64,000 nucleotides of DNA, taken from JAUXFS01 sp963772635 (GTDB lineage Bacteria; Pseudomonadota; Alphaproteobacteria; Rhodospirillales; Defluviicoccaceae). The notes beneath the pieces are model-generated. The model saw only the letters and a list, made by a program, of their open reading frames with translations. It was not told the DNA's origin and made no database searches. The position numbers and the translations under genes were made by a program. Positions 26,441 through 35,675 of the stretch are shown piece by piece. The DNA lies in contig CAVYYK010000016.1 in NCBI GenBank assembly GCA_963772635.1, positions 62,001 to 126,000 of the forward strand, given 5' to 3'. Every line of letters starts with the position of its first letter. Position 1 is the stretch's first letter.

Positions 26441-27148
26441 TTACGCGTCGGTCTGCCCCTTGCCGCCGAGCTGGCGGTAGACGAAGCCGCCGAGGGCGCC
26501 GCCGATCAGCGGGACGACCCAGAAAAACCAGAGCTGCGCCATCGCCCAATCGCCGACGAAGATCGCCTGGCCGGTGCTGCGCGCCGGGTTGACCGAGGTG
26601 TTGGTGACCGGAATGCTGATCAGGTGGATCAGCGTCAACGCCAATCCGATGGCGAGCGGCGCGAACCCGGCCGGCGCCCGCTTGTCGGTGACCCCCATGA
26701 TGATCACCAGGAAAAAGAACGTGAGCAGGAGCTCCGCCGCCAGCGCCGCGGTCATCGAATAGCCGCCGGGCGAGTGCTCGCCGAAACCGTTGGCGGCGAA
26801 ACCCGCGGACAGCGCGAACTCGGCGTTGCCGCTGGCGATGACGTAAAGCGCGGCGGCGGCGGCGATGGCGCCGGCCACCTGGGCGATCCAGTAGGGAATG
26901 ATCTCGCCGGTCGGGAACCGGCCGCCGGCCCACAGGCCGATGGTCACCGCCGGGTTGAAGTGGCCGCCGGAGATGTGGCCGACCGCATAGGCCATGGTCA
27001 GCACGGTGAGCCCGAACGCCAGGGCGACACCGACGAAGCCGATCCCGACGTCCGGGAACGCGGCGGCGAGGACGGCGCTACCGCAACCGCCGAAGACCAG
27101 CCAGAAAGTGCCGAGAAACTCGGCGCCGAGCTTTTGAGCAAGGGTCAT
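26441..27148 (-). CDS. aqpZ: Aquaporin Z-type water channel
   Basis: A 235-residue major intrinsic protein with six membrane helices. The two half-helix motifs are HFNPAVT (NPA 65-67) and SVNPARS (NPA 187-189 followed by Arg190 of the selectivity filter), and the His in HLISIP before it suits a strict water channel rather than a glycerol channel. GGCGSAVLAA and GHISGGHFNPAVT are close to E. coli AqpZ. The ATG at 27148 has GGAGAG 5-10 bp upstream. It converges on uup with an 11-bp gap. Confidence 0.93.
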   Translation of the reverse strand: MTLAQKLGAEFLGTFWLVFGGCGSAVLAAAFPDVGIGFVGVALAFGLTVLTMAYAVGHISGGHFNPAVTIGLWAGGRFPTGEIIPYWIAQVAGAIAAAAALYVIASGNAEFALSAGFAANGFGEHSPGGYSMTAALAAELLLTFFFLVIIMGVTDKRAPAGFAPLAIGLALTLIHLISIPVTNTSVNPARSTGQAIFVGDWAMAQLWFFWVVPLIGGALGGFVYRQLGGKGQTDA

Positions 27149-27369
27149 TTGTCTCTCCAAAAAAGCGTGGCCAAGATACGTGGGAATTGGGCGACAACCG
27201 GTCGCGCGGCGCTCCTAATAACCGGAAACGATTGACTATCAAAGGCAATAGTGACCGCGTTGTGGCACGCGTAATCGGAACTTCGGGAGCGTCGCCGTCT
27301 TCGGCGGCCGCGCGACGTTATTGCCCCGAAATGATGTCGACGTCGATCAGGGAGGCCGTTTCGGTTCCG

Positions 27370-28108
27370 CGGTTCTCGGACCAATGGGCGACGTCCGCGC
27401 CCTCGACCAGTCAGATGGGACGGTTCGAGACCGAGTTCCTGTCCACCGACGATAATATCGCCGCCCTTGCCGACCTGTCCGGGGTTTGGATCGACCGGGT
27501 TCACGACCGCCGTCCTTCGAAGACAGTGACCCTCGACATGGATTCCAGCGTCGGCCCGACCGACGGCGACCAGGAGGGCACGGCCTACAATGGCCCCTTC
27601 GGCTGACCTGCTCCATGCCAGCTTCAGCGATCAGGCCGGATCGTGGGGCACGAAACGCCGCGTGGTCGCCAAGGTCGAATGGCATCCCGGTGAACTGTAT
27701 CCCCGCGTCGGGTTTATCGTCACCAACCTGAGCCGTCCGGCCGCCCGGGTCGTCGCCTTCTACAATCAACGGGGCACGGCGGAGCAGTGGATCAAGGAGG
27801 GCAAGAACGCCATCAAGTGGACCCGGCTGTCCTGCCGCAAGGTCCGCAACAACGAGGTCCGGCTCCAGCTTCATGCCTTGGCATACAACCTCGCCAACTT
27901 CATGCGAACCCTGGCGTTGCCGAAGGAGGTGGAGCACTGGTCGCTGACCTCCCTGCGGGAGAAGCTGGTCAAGATCGGGGCCAAGGTCGTCGGTCATGGC
28001 CGATACGTCACGTTTCAGATGGCGGAAGTCGCCGTGCCTCGCGACCTGTTCCGGAAAATTCTGCGGCGCATCGATGAACTGCGACCGCCGGCCTTTGCCG
28101 CAGGCTGA
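27370..28108 (+). pseudogene. IS1380-family transposase remnant
   Basis: Two blocks of IS1380 transposase survive. The first, in one frame, has QMGRFETEFLSTDDNIAALA, IDRVHDRRPSKTVTLDMDSS and PTDGDQEGTAYNG, including the first catalytic Asp region. The second, in a different frame from 27590, has RRVVAKVEWHPGELYPRVGF, VVAFYNQRGTAEQWIKEGKN (the Glu region) and SLREKLVKIGAKVVGHGRYV to the normal C-terminus. The middle, about 130 residues with the second catalytic Asp, is deleted. The N-terminal part before 27370 is also degraded. The element is inactive. I did not find its inverted repeats. Confidence 0.85.
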
Positions 28109-28723
28109 ATCAGGAGGAGAGCGCGGGGTGACGAAGGGAGAGGTGTGTCCGGACGAGGTGGACCAAATTGGGCCACCACGGGGCCTTGCAGCGGAAATGC
28201 GTCCATCGGAAAGACGCGATGCGTGGTTTGCCAATCCGGCCTGTTCGGCTATCATCGGGACCCATTCCAGAGGTTATCTGGGGAATGTCGGCTGATACCC
28301 CCGCCCAGGGCGCCACCTGGCCACTTGGCACATCGCCTCCTCTCGCTGGGAAGCAATTCCAGCTCAACAGCATTCAAGCAGCAAGGACGCCACTGTGGAA
28401 TTCTTTGGTAAATATTTGTTCGCTCCACGTTTCGAAGGTGAGCGAAAAAGATATACGAGTTTAGACCTCTTCGATCATTTGAGTTTTCGAGAGTGTTTTC
28501 TGAATGGCCGCAGGCTGGTCATTTAATCTCGAAACCTGATCAATATTTCTTATGTCTTATCCCATAGTCAGGCTTGTCAGGAGCAGGCTAAATAGTTGCC
28601 ATACATTAATTATTTTTGCTCTGGTTCAATTTTTGATTCATTTTTTCGAGGGTTACGCATTGTCTATGGAGAGACGCGAATGACTGAATCACTACTCCCT
28701 CAAACCTCAGGAATCTTGCAGCT
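28109..28723. other. 615-bp low-GC intergenic region
   Basis: No gene found. Base composition falls sharply after about 28340 (for example TTATGTCTTATCCCATAGTC around 28550), consistent with the foreign character of the chloride and potassium genes that follow. The right part presumably holds the clcA promoter. No tandem repeats seen. Confidence 0.4.
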
Positions 28724-30043
28724 ATGAGTACGAACCCCGAAGGGGTCCAGGCCAGTGAAAGTGGAAAGTTTGGCCTGGCAAAACTGGCCCTGTTGTCGCT
28801 TCTCACAGGCGCCGCAATCGGCCTTGTCATCGGGTGCTTTCGGGTGGCACTGGAACACATGAACACTGCTCGCACTGACACGATCACCTGGGCCCACCAG
28901 TGGCCGGTGCTGGGCTTCGTTCTGGTTTGTGCCACGGTTGCAGCAACCACCGCTTTTGCTGCCTGGCTGGTGCAGCGTTCCGGGCAACCTGCGGCTGGCA
29001 GCGGTATTCCCCACGTCGAGGCGGTGATCGAGGGCAAGTTGCCCGCCGCCCCGCTGCTACTGCTGCCCATCAAATTTATGGGTGGCCTGTTCGCTATAGG
29101 GGGTGGTTTAGCGCTCGGACGGGAAGGTCCCAGCGTGCAAATGGGCGCCAACCTGGCCCAATTCTGCGGAAGTATTTTCCGGCTGCCAACCACTGATCGT
29201 ATTGCCCTTTTCGCATCGGGTGCCGGTGCCGGGCTGGCCGTGGCCTTCAATGCCCCTATAGCCGGAGCGGTATTCGTGCTGGAGGAACTGGTCCGTCGAT
29301 TTGATATCCGGATTGCCATCGCCGCACTGGGCACCTCCTGTTCGGCCATCGCGGTAGCATCACTATTGCTCGGGCGGCAACCTGATTTCAATGTGGCAGA
29401 ACTCCCCAATCCCGGCTCCTGGACCGGCCCCATCTTTGCCTTATTGGGTATCCTGGCCGGGCTGGCAGGGGTTGCATACAACCGGTTAATTATCAAAACC
29501 TGTGCGCTGTTTGACGGTTTGACCCGTTGGCGACCGGAGGTTCGGGCACTCTTTATCGGTGCACTGGTGGGTGCGCTAGCATGGTTTGCCCCGCACATGG
29601 TCGGCGGCGGCGATACGATTTCCCAGCAGGCTCTCGTCGGTGGAATCGGGCTGACAGCATTACCCCTCATTTTCGCCGTTCGGTTTCTACTCGGCCCGCT
29701 GTCCTATGCCGCGGGCACGCCTGGTGGCCTGTTCGCGCCCATCCTTGCGTTGGGTGCCTGCCTTGGCCTGGGATTCGGTCTGCTGTGCCCACAGTTCGTG
29801 GCAGATTCCGGCGCGACCCCAATCACCTTTGCTATCGCCGGAATGGCGGCTTTTTTAACCGCAACGGTTCGTGCGCCAGTGACCGGAATGATCCTGATCT
29901 TCGAGATGACCGGTGCTTTCAATCAGGCATTACCCATGCTCTGGGCTTCTTTCGCGGCTATGGCCGTTCCCACATTGATGGGCAATTCGCCAATCTACGA
30001 CTCCATGAAGGCTCGCACCATCGGCGTAGCAAAGACAATGTAA
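28724..30043 (+). CDS. clcA: CLC-type chloride/proton antiporter
   Basis: A 439-residue CLC protein with the selectivity motifs GSGIP (92-96), GREGP (132-136, with the gating Glu134) and GGLFAP, plus VFVLEELVRRFD where the internal proton-transfer Glu lies. These support an electrogenic chloride/proton exchanger as in E. coli ClcA, used in acid resistance or chloride balance. Third-position base use is visibly lower in GC than in the genes to either side, and the gene sits directly after an IS1380 relic, so horizontal gain is likely. It is followed by a potassium channel gene on the same strand, perhaps a joint ion-homeostasis unit. Confidence 0.93.
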   Translation: MSTNPEGVQASESGKFGLAKLALLSLLTGAAIGLVIGCFRVALEHMNTARTDTITWAHQWPVLGFVLVCATVAATTAFAAWLVQRSGQPAAGSGIPHVEAVIEGKLPAAPLLLLPIKFMGGLFAIGGGLALGREGPSVQMGANLAQFCGSIFRLPTTDRIALFASGAGAGLAVAFNAPIAGAVFVLEELVRRFDIRIAIAALGTSCSAIAVASLLLGRQPDFNVAELPNPGSWTGPIFALLGILAGLAGVAYNRLIIKTCALFDGLTRWRPEVRALFIGALVGALAWFAPHMVGGGDTISQQALVGGIGLTALPLIFAVRFLLGPLSYAAGTPGGLFAPILALGACLGLGFGLLCPQFVADSGATPITFAIAGMAAFLTATVRAPVTGMILIFEMTGAFNQALPMLWASFAAMAVPTLMGNSPIYDSMKARTIGVAKTM

Positions 30044-30211
30044 TGGCTGATCGCCTTAAAGCGCTGTCATTCAAGGGCCTTCCACCCTTCTCGTTTTCTT
30101 TGCTGCTCACAAAAATGAGAAGGTACCGACAACAAAAAACCCGGGCGATTGCCTGAAACAACTACACCCGATGCCATGGGATTGATGTCAGCCCTGAAGG
30201 AGGATACACGA

Positions 30212-30739
30212 GTGAACAGCAAGCCATTTGAAACACTGCCCGAAAACGGAGGCGTGCGTCAAAACACGTCAGATGGAACAAAGATGGACAAGCATCTTCC
30301 TCCTTCCCGTAGAAGGATTGTCGGGATCTATGGCTTTGCAGTGCTGCTGGCGCTTGTGTTGTTTTATTTTCATGTGGTGGTGATTTTTGATGTGGTCGGC
30401 GAGATGCTCCGTTTCAAGGCATGGATGCTGGAGCATCTGGGACCAAAACATACTGGTAAGATTCTCCTGCTCGGTTGCTTCTTCGCACTCATGTTGGCGC
30501 ACGTTGCGGAGGCCGCGGTATGGGGCCTTTTTTTGCGCTGGACACGGCTGTTACCCAGTATTACCGAGGGTGTCTACTTCACCGCTGCATCGATCACAAC
30601 GCTGGGCTACGGCGACATCCTGCTGAAGTATCCCTGGAGACATCTCGGCACGCTGATCGCGATAACCGGGGTGCTGATGTTTGGCTGTTCGACGGCGTTC
30701 TTGTTCGTGGTTCTACAGGCAGTCTGGGAGCACTATTAG
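30212..30739 (+). CDS. Two-TM potassium channel family protein
   Basis: A 175-residue protein with an initial hydrophobic helix, a second helix (GKILLLGCFFALMLAHVAEA), then the pore loop YFTAASITTLGYGDILLK, whose TLGYGD is the potassium selectivity filter, and a last helix. It lacks any regulatory domain. The GTG at 30212 is preceded by AAGGAGG at 8 bp; the in-frame codons upstream have no such site. Low GC like clcA, with which it was probably acquired. Confidence 0.85.
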   Translation: MNSKPFETLPENGGVRQNTSDGTKMDKHLPPSRRRIVGIYGFAVLLALVLFYFHVVVIFDVVGEMLRFKAWMLEHLGPKHTGKILLLGCFFALMLAHVAEAAVWGLFLRWTRLLPSITEGVYFTAASITTLGYGDILLKYPWRHLGTLIAITGVLMFGCSTAFLFVVLQAVWEHY

Positions 30740-30768
30740 GCAGACGCTGAAGCTGCGTTGATTTGGCA

Positions 30769-30858
30769 CTAAACAATTTGCGCGACGCGCTCAATAAACC
30801 AGAAGCTGGCCAGGCCACCGATTGCATAGGTCGTACCGGTCATCACATACCCGCGCAT
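30769..30858 (-). CDS. Possible very small membrane protein
   Basis: A 29-residue frame beginning MRGYVMTGTTYAIGGLASFW with a hydrophobic middle and a charged end (FIERVAQIV). It resembles single-helix small proteins, but evidence is limited to composition; no strong ribosome site is seen. It could be part of a longer frame to 30963 with an atypical start. Confidence 0.3.
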   Translation of the reverse strand: MRGYVMTGTTYAIGGLASFWFIERVAQIV

Positions 30859-30966
30859 TCTAACCCGGCCATCGATTCGATGGGCAATTGCAACTAAACC
30901 GACTGCGCAGCCTCTAGGCAGCGTGGGTCGGCAAATAGCCGCTTGTTTCAAGGGCAACCTCATCGG

Positions 30967-31422
30967 TCAGGCCCGTGACGTTCTCAAGCGTGGCGATCTG
31001 GGTTCAAATGTGGGATCTGCGATTTTTTCGGCCGGGCGCTTTACTCCGGGGGCCATGCGCCACCCCGCATGAGGGTCAAATGGAGCTGCCCCACCCGAGG
31101 CATTGTAGATGACCTTCGCCGCCGTCTCGCCGATATCCAGAACCAATTGAAGTCTCGATTTGAAAAATATGCGCCTTTGGTTATTCAGAGTCAGTTGGCG
31201 GACCTGTTGAAACGCCTCGTGTGCTTCAAGCCATCGAGCCGGGTTGAATGAGATGTCCACAAGGCGTTGTAGCTCGGGAAACATGAGGTCCCCGGCGGTG
31301 TACAAAACGATTGAAGCCGCCCAATCGGGTCGCTCCGGGATGGGAACGGCTTCGTAGATCGCCCGGCCGACGTCGCACGTGTTATCGGCGGTCCAGCCGC
31401 TTCGTAGATCGCCAAGTTTCAT
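30967..31422 (-). CDS. Conserved-looking hypothetical protein
   Basis: A 151-residue soluble protein. MKLGDLRSGWTADNTCDVGR, AIYEAVPIPERPDWAASIV, FNPARWLEAHEAFQQVRQLT and KVIYNASGGAAPFDPHAGW have normal coding character, with a helix-rich first half and a shorter beta-like end. The ATG at 31422 has GAGACGAG just upstream. A 14-bp sequence (CTTCGTAGATCGCC) is repeated twice near the 5' end. Not recognised as a named family; no obvious catalytic motif. Confidence 0.55.
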   Translation of the reverse strand: MKLGDLRSGWTADNTCDVGRAIYEAVPIPERPDWAASIVLYTAGDLMFPELQRLVDISFNPARWLEAHEAFQQVRQLTLNNQRRIFFKSRLQLVLDIGETAAKVIYNASGGAAPFDPHAGWRMAPGVKRPAEKIADPTFEPRSPRLRTSRA

Positions 31423-31666
31423 CTCGTCTCACACCGCACAACCGGTCAGGCTCTGAGATCGGGCTGACGCAATCCGCCTGGTATTGCACCATGCGTGCTC
31501 CCACCAACCATCAAATCGTCGGCGTGCCGGATGTTGACCGCTCGCATCGGACCCTCGGTCGGCGTTGTCCGGTTGAGTTACCTGGGGCGTGCCGTTAACG
31601 TGGCGGCGCGGATATCCGCACGCGGTTCCGCCCTTTCACCATTTTCCCCCGTTCAGGAGTTCGTGC

Positions 31667-31939
31667 ATGGCCCAACAACCGCCCGTCATCTTCACCGATG
31701 GCATAATCAGCGTCAGCCTCGCCAATGGCGTCGTCCGCATCACCCTCGGATCGCTGGACGCCGAGAACAAGCTGGAACCGGCGGGCACCCTGGTCATCCC
31801 CGTCAATCAGTTGAGCGGCACCGTCCAGAACCTCGCCAACGCGACCAACGGTCTGATCGCCAAGGCCCGCGAGGCGCAGGCCAAGGCGGGCGCTGCCCCC
31901 GAGGGCGAGACCGCGCCCGAAGACACCAAACTGGCCTAA
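31667..31939 (+). CDS. Small hypothetical protein
   Basis: Ninety residues: MAQQPPVIFTDGIISVSLAN, VVRITLGSLDAENKLEPAGT and LVIPVNQLSGTVQNLANATN followed by an Ala/Glu-rich tail. Four or five beta strands then a helix are predicted from the pattern. The ATG has AGGAG 8 bp upstream. The coding is convincing but I do not know the function. It lies 44 bp before the GFA gene on the same strand. Confidence 0.6.
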   Translation: MAQQPPVIFTDGIISVSLANGVVRITLGSLDAENKLEPAGTLVIPVNQLSGTVQNLANATNGLIAKAREAQAKAGAAPEGETAPEDTKLA

Positions 31940-31982
31940 TTCCGACACAGGCTCTTAGGGAAGGAAAACGGGTTTGGTGGCA

Positions 31983-32458
31983 GTGGAAAGGAGCACGTAT
32001 TTCAAGGCGGCTGCACCTGCGGCGCCGTGCGCTATCGCATGACCAGCGGACCGATGATCGTTCACTGCTGTCACTGCCGCTGGTGTCAGCGCGAAACAGG
32101 CGCATCCTTCGCCCTCAACGCCATGATCGAAGCCGATCGCGTCGTTCTCGTGAGGGGCGCCCCGGAGACGGTGAACACGCCGTCGAACAGCGGCAAGGGA
32201 CAGAAGATCGTTCGCTGTCCGAACTGCCGCGTCGCCCTGTGGAGCCACTATGCCGGCGCCGGCGATGCGGTCTGCTTCGTCCGCGTCGGCACCCTCGACG
32301 AACCGGACCGACTGCCGCCCGACATCCACATCTACACGAGTTCGAAGCAGCCGTGGATCGTCCTGCCACCGGGCATTCCGGCTGTCGAAGAATATTACGA
32401 TCGCGACAAGTACTGGCCCGCCGACAGCCTCGCCCGCCGCCGTGCGGTGCTCGGCTGA
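31983..32458 (+). CDS. GFA-family zinc protein, one frameshift near the start
   Basis: A glutathione-dependent formaldehyde-activating (GFA/CENP-V) type fold. Zinc-binding Cys are in GGCTCGAVRYR, HCCHCRWCQRETG and RCPNCRVALW; the C-terminal half contains IHIYTSSKQPWIVLPPGIPA. The frame lacks an in-frame start before the first Cys pair; inserting one A at about 32004 joins GTG at 31983 (MERSTYFKGGCTCG) and gives 158 residues, normal for the family. Function in formaldehyde metabolism is not proven for most members. A truncated copy of its 3' end is at 33560-33726. Confidence 0.8.
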
Positions 32459-32566
32459 CGGCTCGTGGTCGGATCCGGGAGCAGACTCTTTGTCCTGGTG
32501 ACACGGCCGCCAAAGGTATGGTGTATCCAGGAACGATGATCAGCTTTGGAATTTCGTAGGGTACAG

Positions 32567-33559
32567 ATGACGAGGTTGACAACCGAATTTGGTGGCGCGT
32601 TGCTGGTCGTCCTCATGCTGTCCCCGACAACCGAGGCGGTGGCCCAAAGTTTGGAGGATGCGTTCCGCCAAACGCTGCGCGAGGCGGCAAAGTCCTCGAA
32701 GCTCGGCAACGCGTTTCAGTCGCTGAGCATCTTCGGCGCGACCCCGGGTGTCAGCACCGCCGTCTTCGATGTCGATCAGAAAGAGCCGGACACCGATTTT
32801 GCTCTCCGAACGGCAAAGCTTCCGATTTCACACGACTTCGCTCCGGTCATCGCCGGTATTCGGCCTTACGGCGAGCTGACCCTCGGTTACGCGCATGCCG
32901 ACGACAAGGAGTCGCTCGATCTTGTCCCGGGACAAGCGACGAGGATCAATGCCGACTTCGACACCTACTCGGCTCTCGCCGGGATCGGCGCGACGATACC
33001 GATCGTTCCGCACCTCAGCCTGCGGCCGATCTTTCTGGCGGGCTATTCGCGGATCACCGGAGATTCGCGCTTCAACGGGCCGTTTGCCCAGGACCTGGAA
33101 GCGGCCTCCTCCGGTCTGATCTCCGATCTGACGATCAACACCCTGCTTCTCGGCGGCGCGCTTCAGGCGCGCTCGGCATGGCGCCTGGGCGAGAGCATCG
33201 AACTCGTCGCCGACGCCCGTTACAATCACTTCTACGCCCGCAATTTCGATGCGTCCGACTCCGTCCTCGAAACGGCAGACGATTTCGGCGTGTTCAACAC
33301 CCGGGCGGAGGTCGACGGACCGACTCCGCTCACCATCTTCGGGCGTGCGACACGCTGGATCGGCTTCGCGGGATATACCTACCTTCCTGGCGATCAGAAG
33401 GACGCCCTTGGCTTCGACTCCTTCTTCGAGCTCGGTGGCGGTGTCGCCGTCATCTATCCGGAGTTTGTCGAGGGAATCTCAGGCCTCAGCGTGCGCGCCT
33501 CGCTGATCGTCGGCGAGGACGTCGATGGTTGGTCGGCCGGTTTGTCCCTCGAGTTCTGA
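32567..33559 (+). CDS. Autotransporter-like outer-membrane beta-barrel protein
   Basis: A 330-residue exported protein: signal peptide TTEFGGALLVVLMLSPTTEA (cleavage near AVA), then repeated amphipathic beta strands (RPYGELTLGYAHADD, FDTYSALAGIGATIPIVPHL, SIELVADARYNHFYARNF) ending VDGWSAGLSLEF, with a terminal Phe as expected for BAM substrates. No passenger domain is present. It may be a porin or surface protein of unknown role. It sits between the complete GFA gene and its truncated copy. Confidence 0.65.
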   Translation: MTRLTTEFGGALLVVLMLSPTTEAVAQSLEDAFRQTLREAAKSSKLGNAFQSLSIFGATPGVSTAVFDVDQKEPDTDFALRTAKLPISHDFAPVIAGIRPYGELTLGYAHADDKESLDLVPGQATRINADFDTYSALAGIGATIPIVPHLSLRPIFLAGYSRITGDSRFNGPFAQDLEAASSGLISDLTINTLLLGGALQARSAWRLGESIELVADARYNHFYARNFDASDSVLETADDFGVFNTRAEVDGPTPLTIFGRATRWIGFAGYTYLPGDQKDALGFDSFFELGGGVAVIYPEFVEGISGLSVRASLIVGEDVDGWSAGLSLEF

Positions 33560-33726
33560 GAACCGGCAACCCGAATCGCTTGCCGCCCGAAATCCACATC
33601 TACACGAGTTCGAAGCAGCCCTGGATCGTCCTGCCGCCGGGCATTCCGGCGGTCGAGGACTACTACGATCGCAACGAATACTGGTCCTGCGACAGCCTCG
33701 CCCGCCGCCGTGCGGTGCTCGGCTGA
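33560..33726 (+). pseudogene. Truncated duplicate of the GFA gene 3' end
   Basis: RLPPEIHIYTSSKQPWIVLP, then PGIPAVEDYYDRNEYW and SLARRRAVLG-stop, closely matching the last 50 residues of the GFA gene (32300-32458). Nucleotide similarity continues some 12 bp past the stop. There is no start. The copy begins immediately after the stop of the barrel gene at 33559. Confidence 0.9.
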
Positions 33727-33746
33727 CGGCTCGTGGTCCGAAAGGG

Positions 33747-34586
33747 TCAGTCCAGGCAGCACTTCTTGTATTTCTTGCCGCTTCCGCAGGGGCACGGGTC
33801 GTTTCGGCCCACCTTCGCGACACGCCGGGGCGGGGGGTATCCGAAGGGCGGATCATCGATGTCGTGGTCGGCGAGGCCCGGGAACTCGATGTAGTGGTCG
33901 AAAAGGTTGAAACGCGGCCGTGGCGTCGACCTGTGGGTCCGGAGCCCCATCTCGATCTCCACTTCCTCGATGTCGCCTGCGACGCTCAGGTCGACCCGGT
34001 CCCGCGAGAACGCTCGGCGGATCAGGTCGATGGCCTCGGTCGCGTCGAGGTCGATGAGGCTCGAGATCAGAAAGGCATTCAGCGTGTCGCCATTGGTTTC
34101 GAACTTTTCCAGCTGGCGGACCAGCACCCCGACGCAGGCGTCGCGCTCACCGGGATGATCCCTGGCGATGTATTCCAAGCATCGCGGAACCGAAATCCGG
34201 CAGTACTCCTCGACGCCGTCGTCTCCGACAAAGGCTTCCAGGGTCGGGATCGTCGCCGGCCCGATCATCGCGAACACCGTCGGAAGCTCCTCGAAAACCC
34301 AGTCATCGTGTGGTAACCGCTCGAACAGAAGAACCAACGGCCGGGCGGCCTCGACGGCCCGCAGGTGGGCCAGCGCCCTCCAAGCGTGAAGCGGTGCCCA
34401 TATCTCGGCGCTTTCCGACCCCGAGTTGTGGAGATCGAGGTCGGTCGCCATTCGGATCAGCTCCGCAATGTGCTCCTCGGTGAAACCGAGCTCGCCGTAG
34501 TCGGACCACGGCTCGGCCGAGGCGAAGGTGCCGACCTCGCCGTAGGTCAGGAGCTTGGCAACGGGATCCGTATAGGCGTCGTTCAT
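33747..34586 (-). CDS. SEC-C-motif, HEAT-like repeat protein (DUF1186-type)
   Basis: A 279-residue protein. A helical-repeat body (HAWRALAHLRAVEAARPLVL, LLFERLPHDDWVFEELPTVF, LDATEAIDLIRRAFSRDR) leads to a C-terminal SEC-C zinc motif RNDPCPCGSGKKYKKCCLD, as in the SecA tail. DUF1186-type proteins have this layout. I start at ATG 34586: the second copy at 35909 keeps the same MN-AYTDP start and ribosome site (GACGAGACGACG), whereas the upstream ATG at 34601 is not conserved there. The SEC-C motif binds zinc and may contact SecB, ribosome or RNA; the role here is unknown. Confidence 0.8.
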   Translation of the reverse strand: MNDAYTDPVAKLLTYGEVGTFASAEPWSDYGELGFTEEHIAELIRMATDLDLHNSGSESAEIWAPLHAWRALAHLRAVEAARPLVLLFERLPHDDWVFEELPTVFAMIGPATIPTLEAFVGDDGVEEYCRISVPRCLEYIARDHPGERDACVGVLVRQLEKFETNGDTLNAFLISSLIDLDATEAIDLIRRAFSRDRVDLSVAGDIEEVEIEMGLRTHRSTPRPRFNLFDHYIEFPGLADHDIDDPPFGYPPPRRVAKVGRNDPCPCGSGKKYKKCCLD

Positions 34587-34720
34587 CGTCGTCTCGTCCA
34601 TGTTCTGCGCGATCGGTGGTCACGGGGTGCCGATGAGCACCCAGAATATGTCGAATTTCGACACTGATCGAGGACTTCCGACGGCATGACCCCCTTTTCA
34701 GGCGACCGACGGCAACCCGG
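34385..34720 (-). repeat. Segmental duplication, copy A (SEC-C gene 5' end and upstream)
   Basis: This segment, including the first about 75 codons of the SEC-C gene and some 130 bp upstream, recurs at 35676-36045 with clear similarity across both coding and non-coding parts (for example GGGGTGCCGATGAGCACCCA in both). Copy A belongs to the complete gene. Confidence 0.8.
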
Positions 34721-34763
34721 CCCGCGACGATTTCCCTCCCGGCCTTTACGACCGCACCGAAGG

Positions 34764-34830
34764 CGGCACCTGATCGTCTTCTGCGACGGCGGCGAATCCT
34801 TGCAGATCGTCAGGCTGCTCCGCCTCCGCC
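34764..34830 (+). pseudogene. ParE/RelE-like toxin tail remnant
   Basis: RHLIVFCDGGESLQIVRLL resembles the C-terminal strand pair of ParE/RelE toxins (RHLIVFRD...VRVLHQRMD). No start or body is present. The DNA matches 37523-37590 closely, which is another such tail. The fragment lies in the gap between the SEC-C and DUF2270 genes. Confidence 0.5.
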
Positions 34831-34932
34831 CCCCGGCGAAAACTTCGCCCGAGGCATTTCCCACGCGGCTTCCCATCTGAAAGTGACGAGTCCGGCGCCG
34901 CGTCGGCGGCGCTCCAACAACGAGGCTAGCCC

Positions 34933-35646
34933 ATGACAGACACCCGCGAAGACCCGCAGACCCGCGACTACGGCACTGCCGAGATCGGCGCCCTTACCCA
35001 CCTCTACCGCGGCGAAATGTACCGCAGCACCGTCTGGCGCACCCGGCTGGACACCACCACCAACTGGGCCGTCGTCACCACCGGCATCGCCCTGTCGGTG
35101 ACCTTCAGTTCGGTCCAGGCGACGCCCCTGCCGATCGTCCTCATCTCGTTCCTGCTCGGCGCATTCCTGCTGTTCGAGGCGCGCCGCTGTCAGTATTTCG
35201 ACATCTGGAACACCCGTGTGCGGGTGATGGAGTTGTGTTTCTACGATCCGCTCCTGCGCTCCAAACGGATTTCCACCGACAACGGCTGGAACGACGTGCT
35301 TGCCGACGACCTGAGCGGCCTGCGGCTGCACCTGAGCCTGCTCGACGCGACCGGCTTGCGCCTTCGGCGCAACTACGGATGGATCTTCGTCATCCAGATC
35401 GTCAGTTATTGGAGCAAGATCGGGGTGCACCCGACGCCGCTCACGTCGTTCGGCGAGTTGTGGGATCGAACGGCGGTCGGGCCGGTCCCCGGGCCGGTGG
35501 TGTTGCTGATCGGCGCCTTGTTCTATCTCGGCCTGCTCGTCGTCGGCGTTGTCACCTACCATCCGCGCACCCGGGTCAAACGGGACCCCGACGCACAAGT
35601 CCTCAGCGATCGCCTGCGCACCCTGGGCGGAACCGAGCAATACTGA
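34933..35646 (+). CDS. DUF2270 integral membrane protein
   Basis: A 237-residue protein: HLYRGEMYRSTVWRTRLDTT, TNWAVVTTGIALSVTFSS, SFLLGAFLLFEARRCQYFDI and RVRVMELCFYDPLLRSK match the DUF2270 pattern of two N-terminal helices, an amphipathic middle and C-terminal helices (GPVVLLIGALFYLGLLVVGV). Probably about three or four TM segments. Function unknown. Its stop is followed within 30 bp by a truncated copy of the upstream gene. Confidence 0.85.
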   Translation: MTDTREDPQTRDYGTAEIGALTHLYRGEMYRSTVWRTRLDTTTNWAVVTTGIALSVTFSSVQATPLPIVLISFLLGAFLLFEARRCQYFDIWNTRVRVMELCFYDPLLRSKRISTDNGWNDVLADDLSGLRLHLSLLDATGLRLRRNYGWIFVIQIVSYWSKIGVHPTPLTSFGELWDRTAVGPVPGPVVLLIGALFYLGLLVVGVVTYHPRTRVKRDPDAQVLSDRLRTLGGTEQY

Positions 35647-35675
35647 GCGGGTTCCCGGGCCCCACGGGCGGACCC

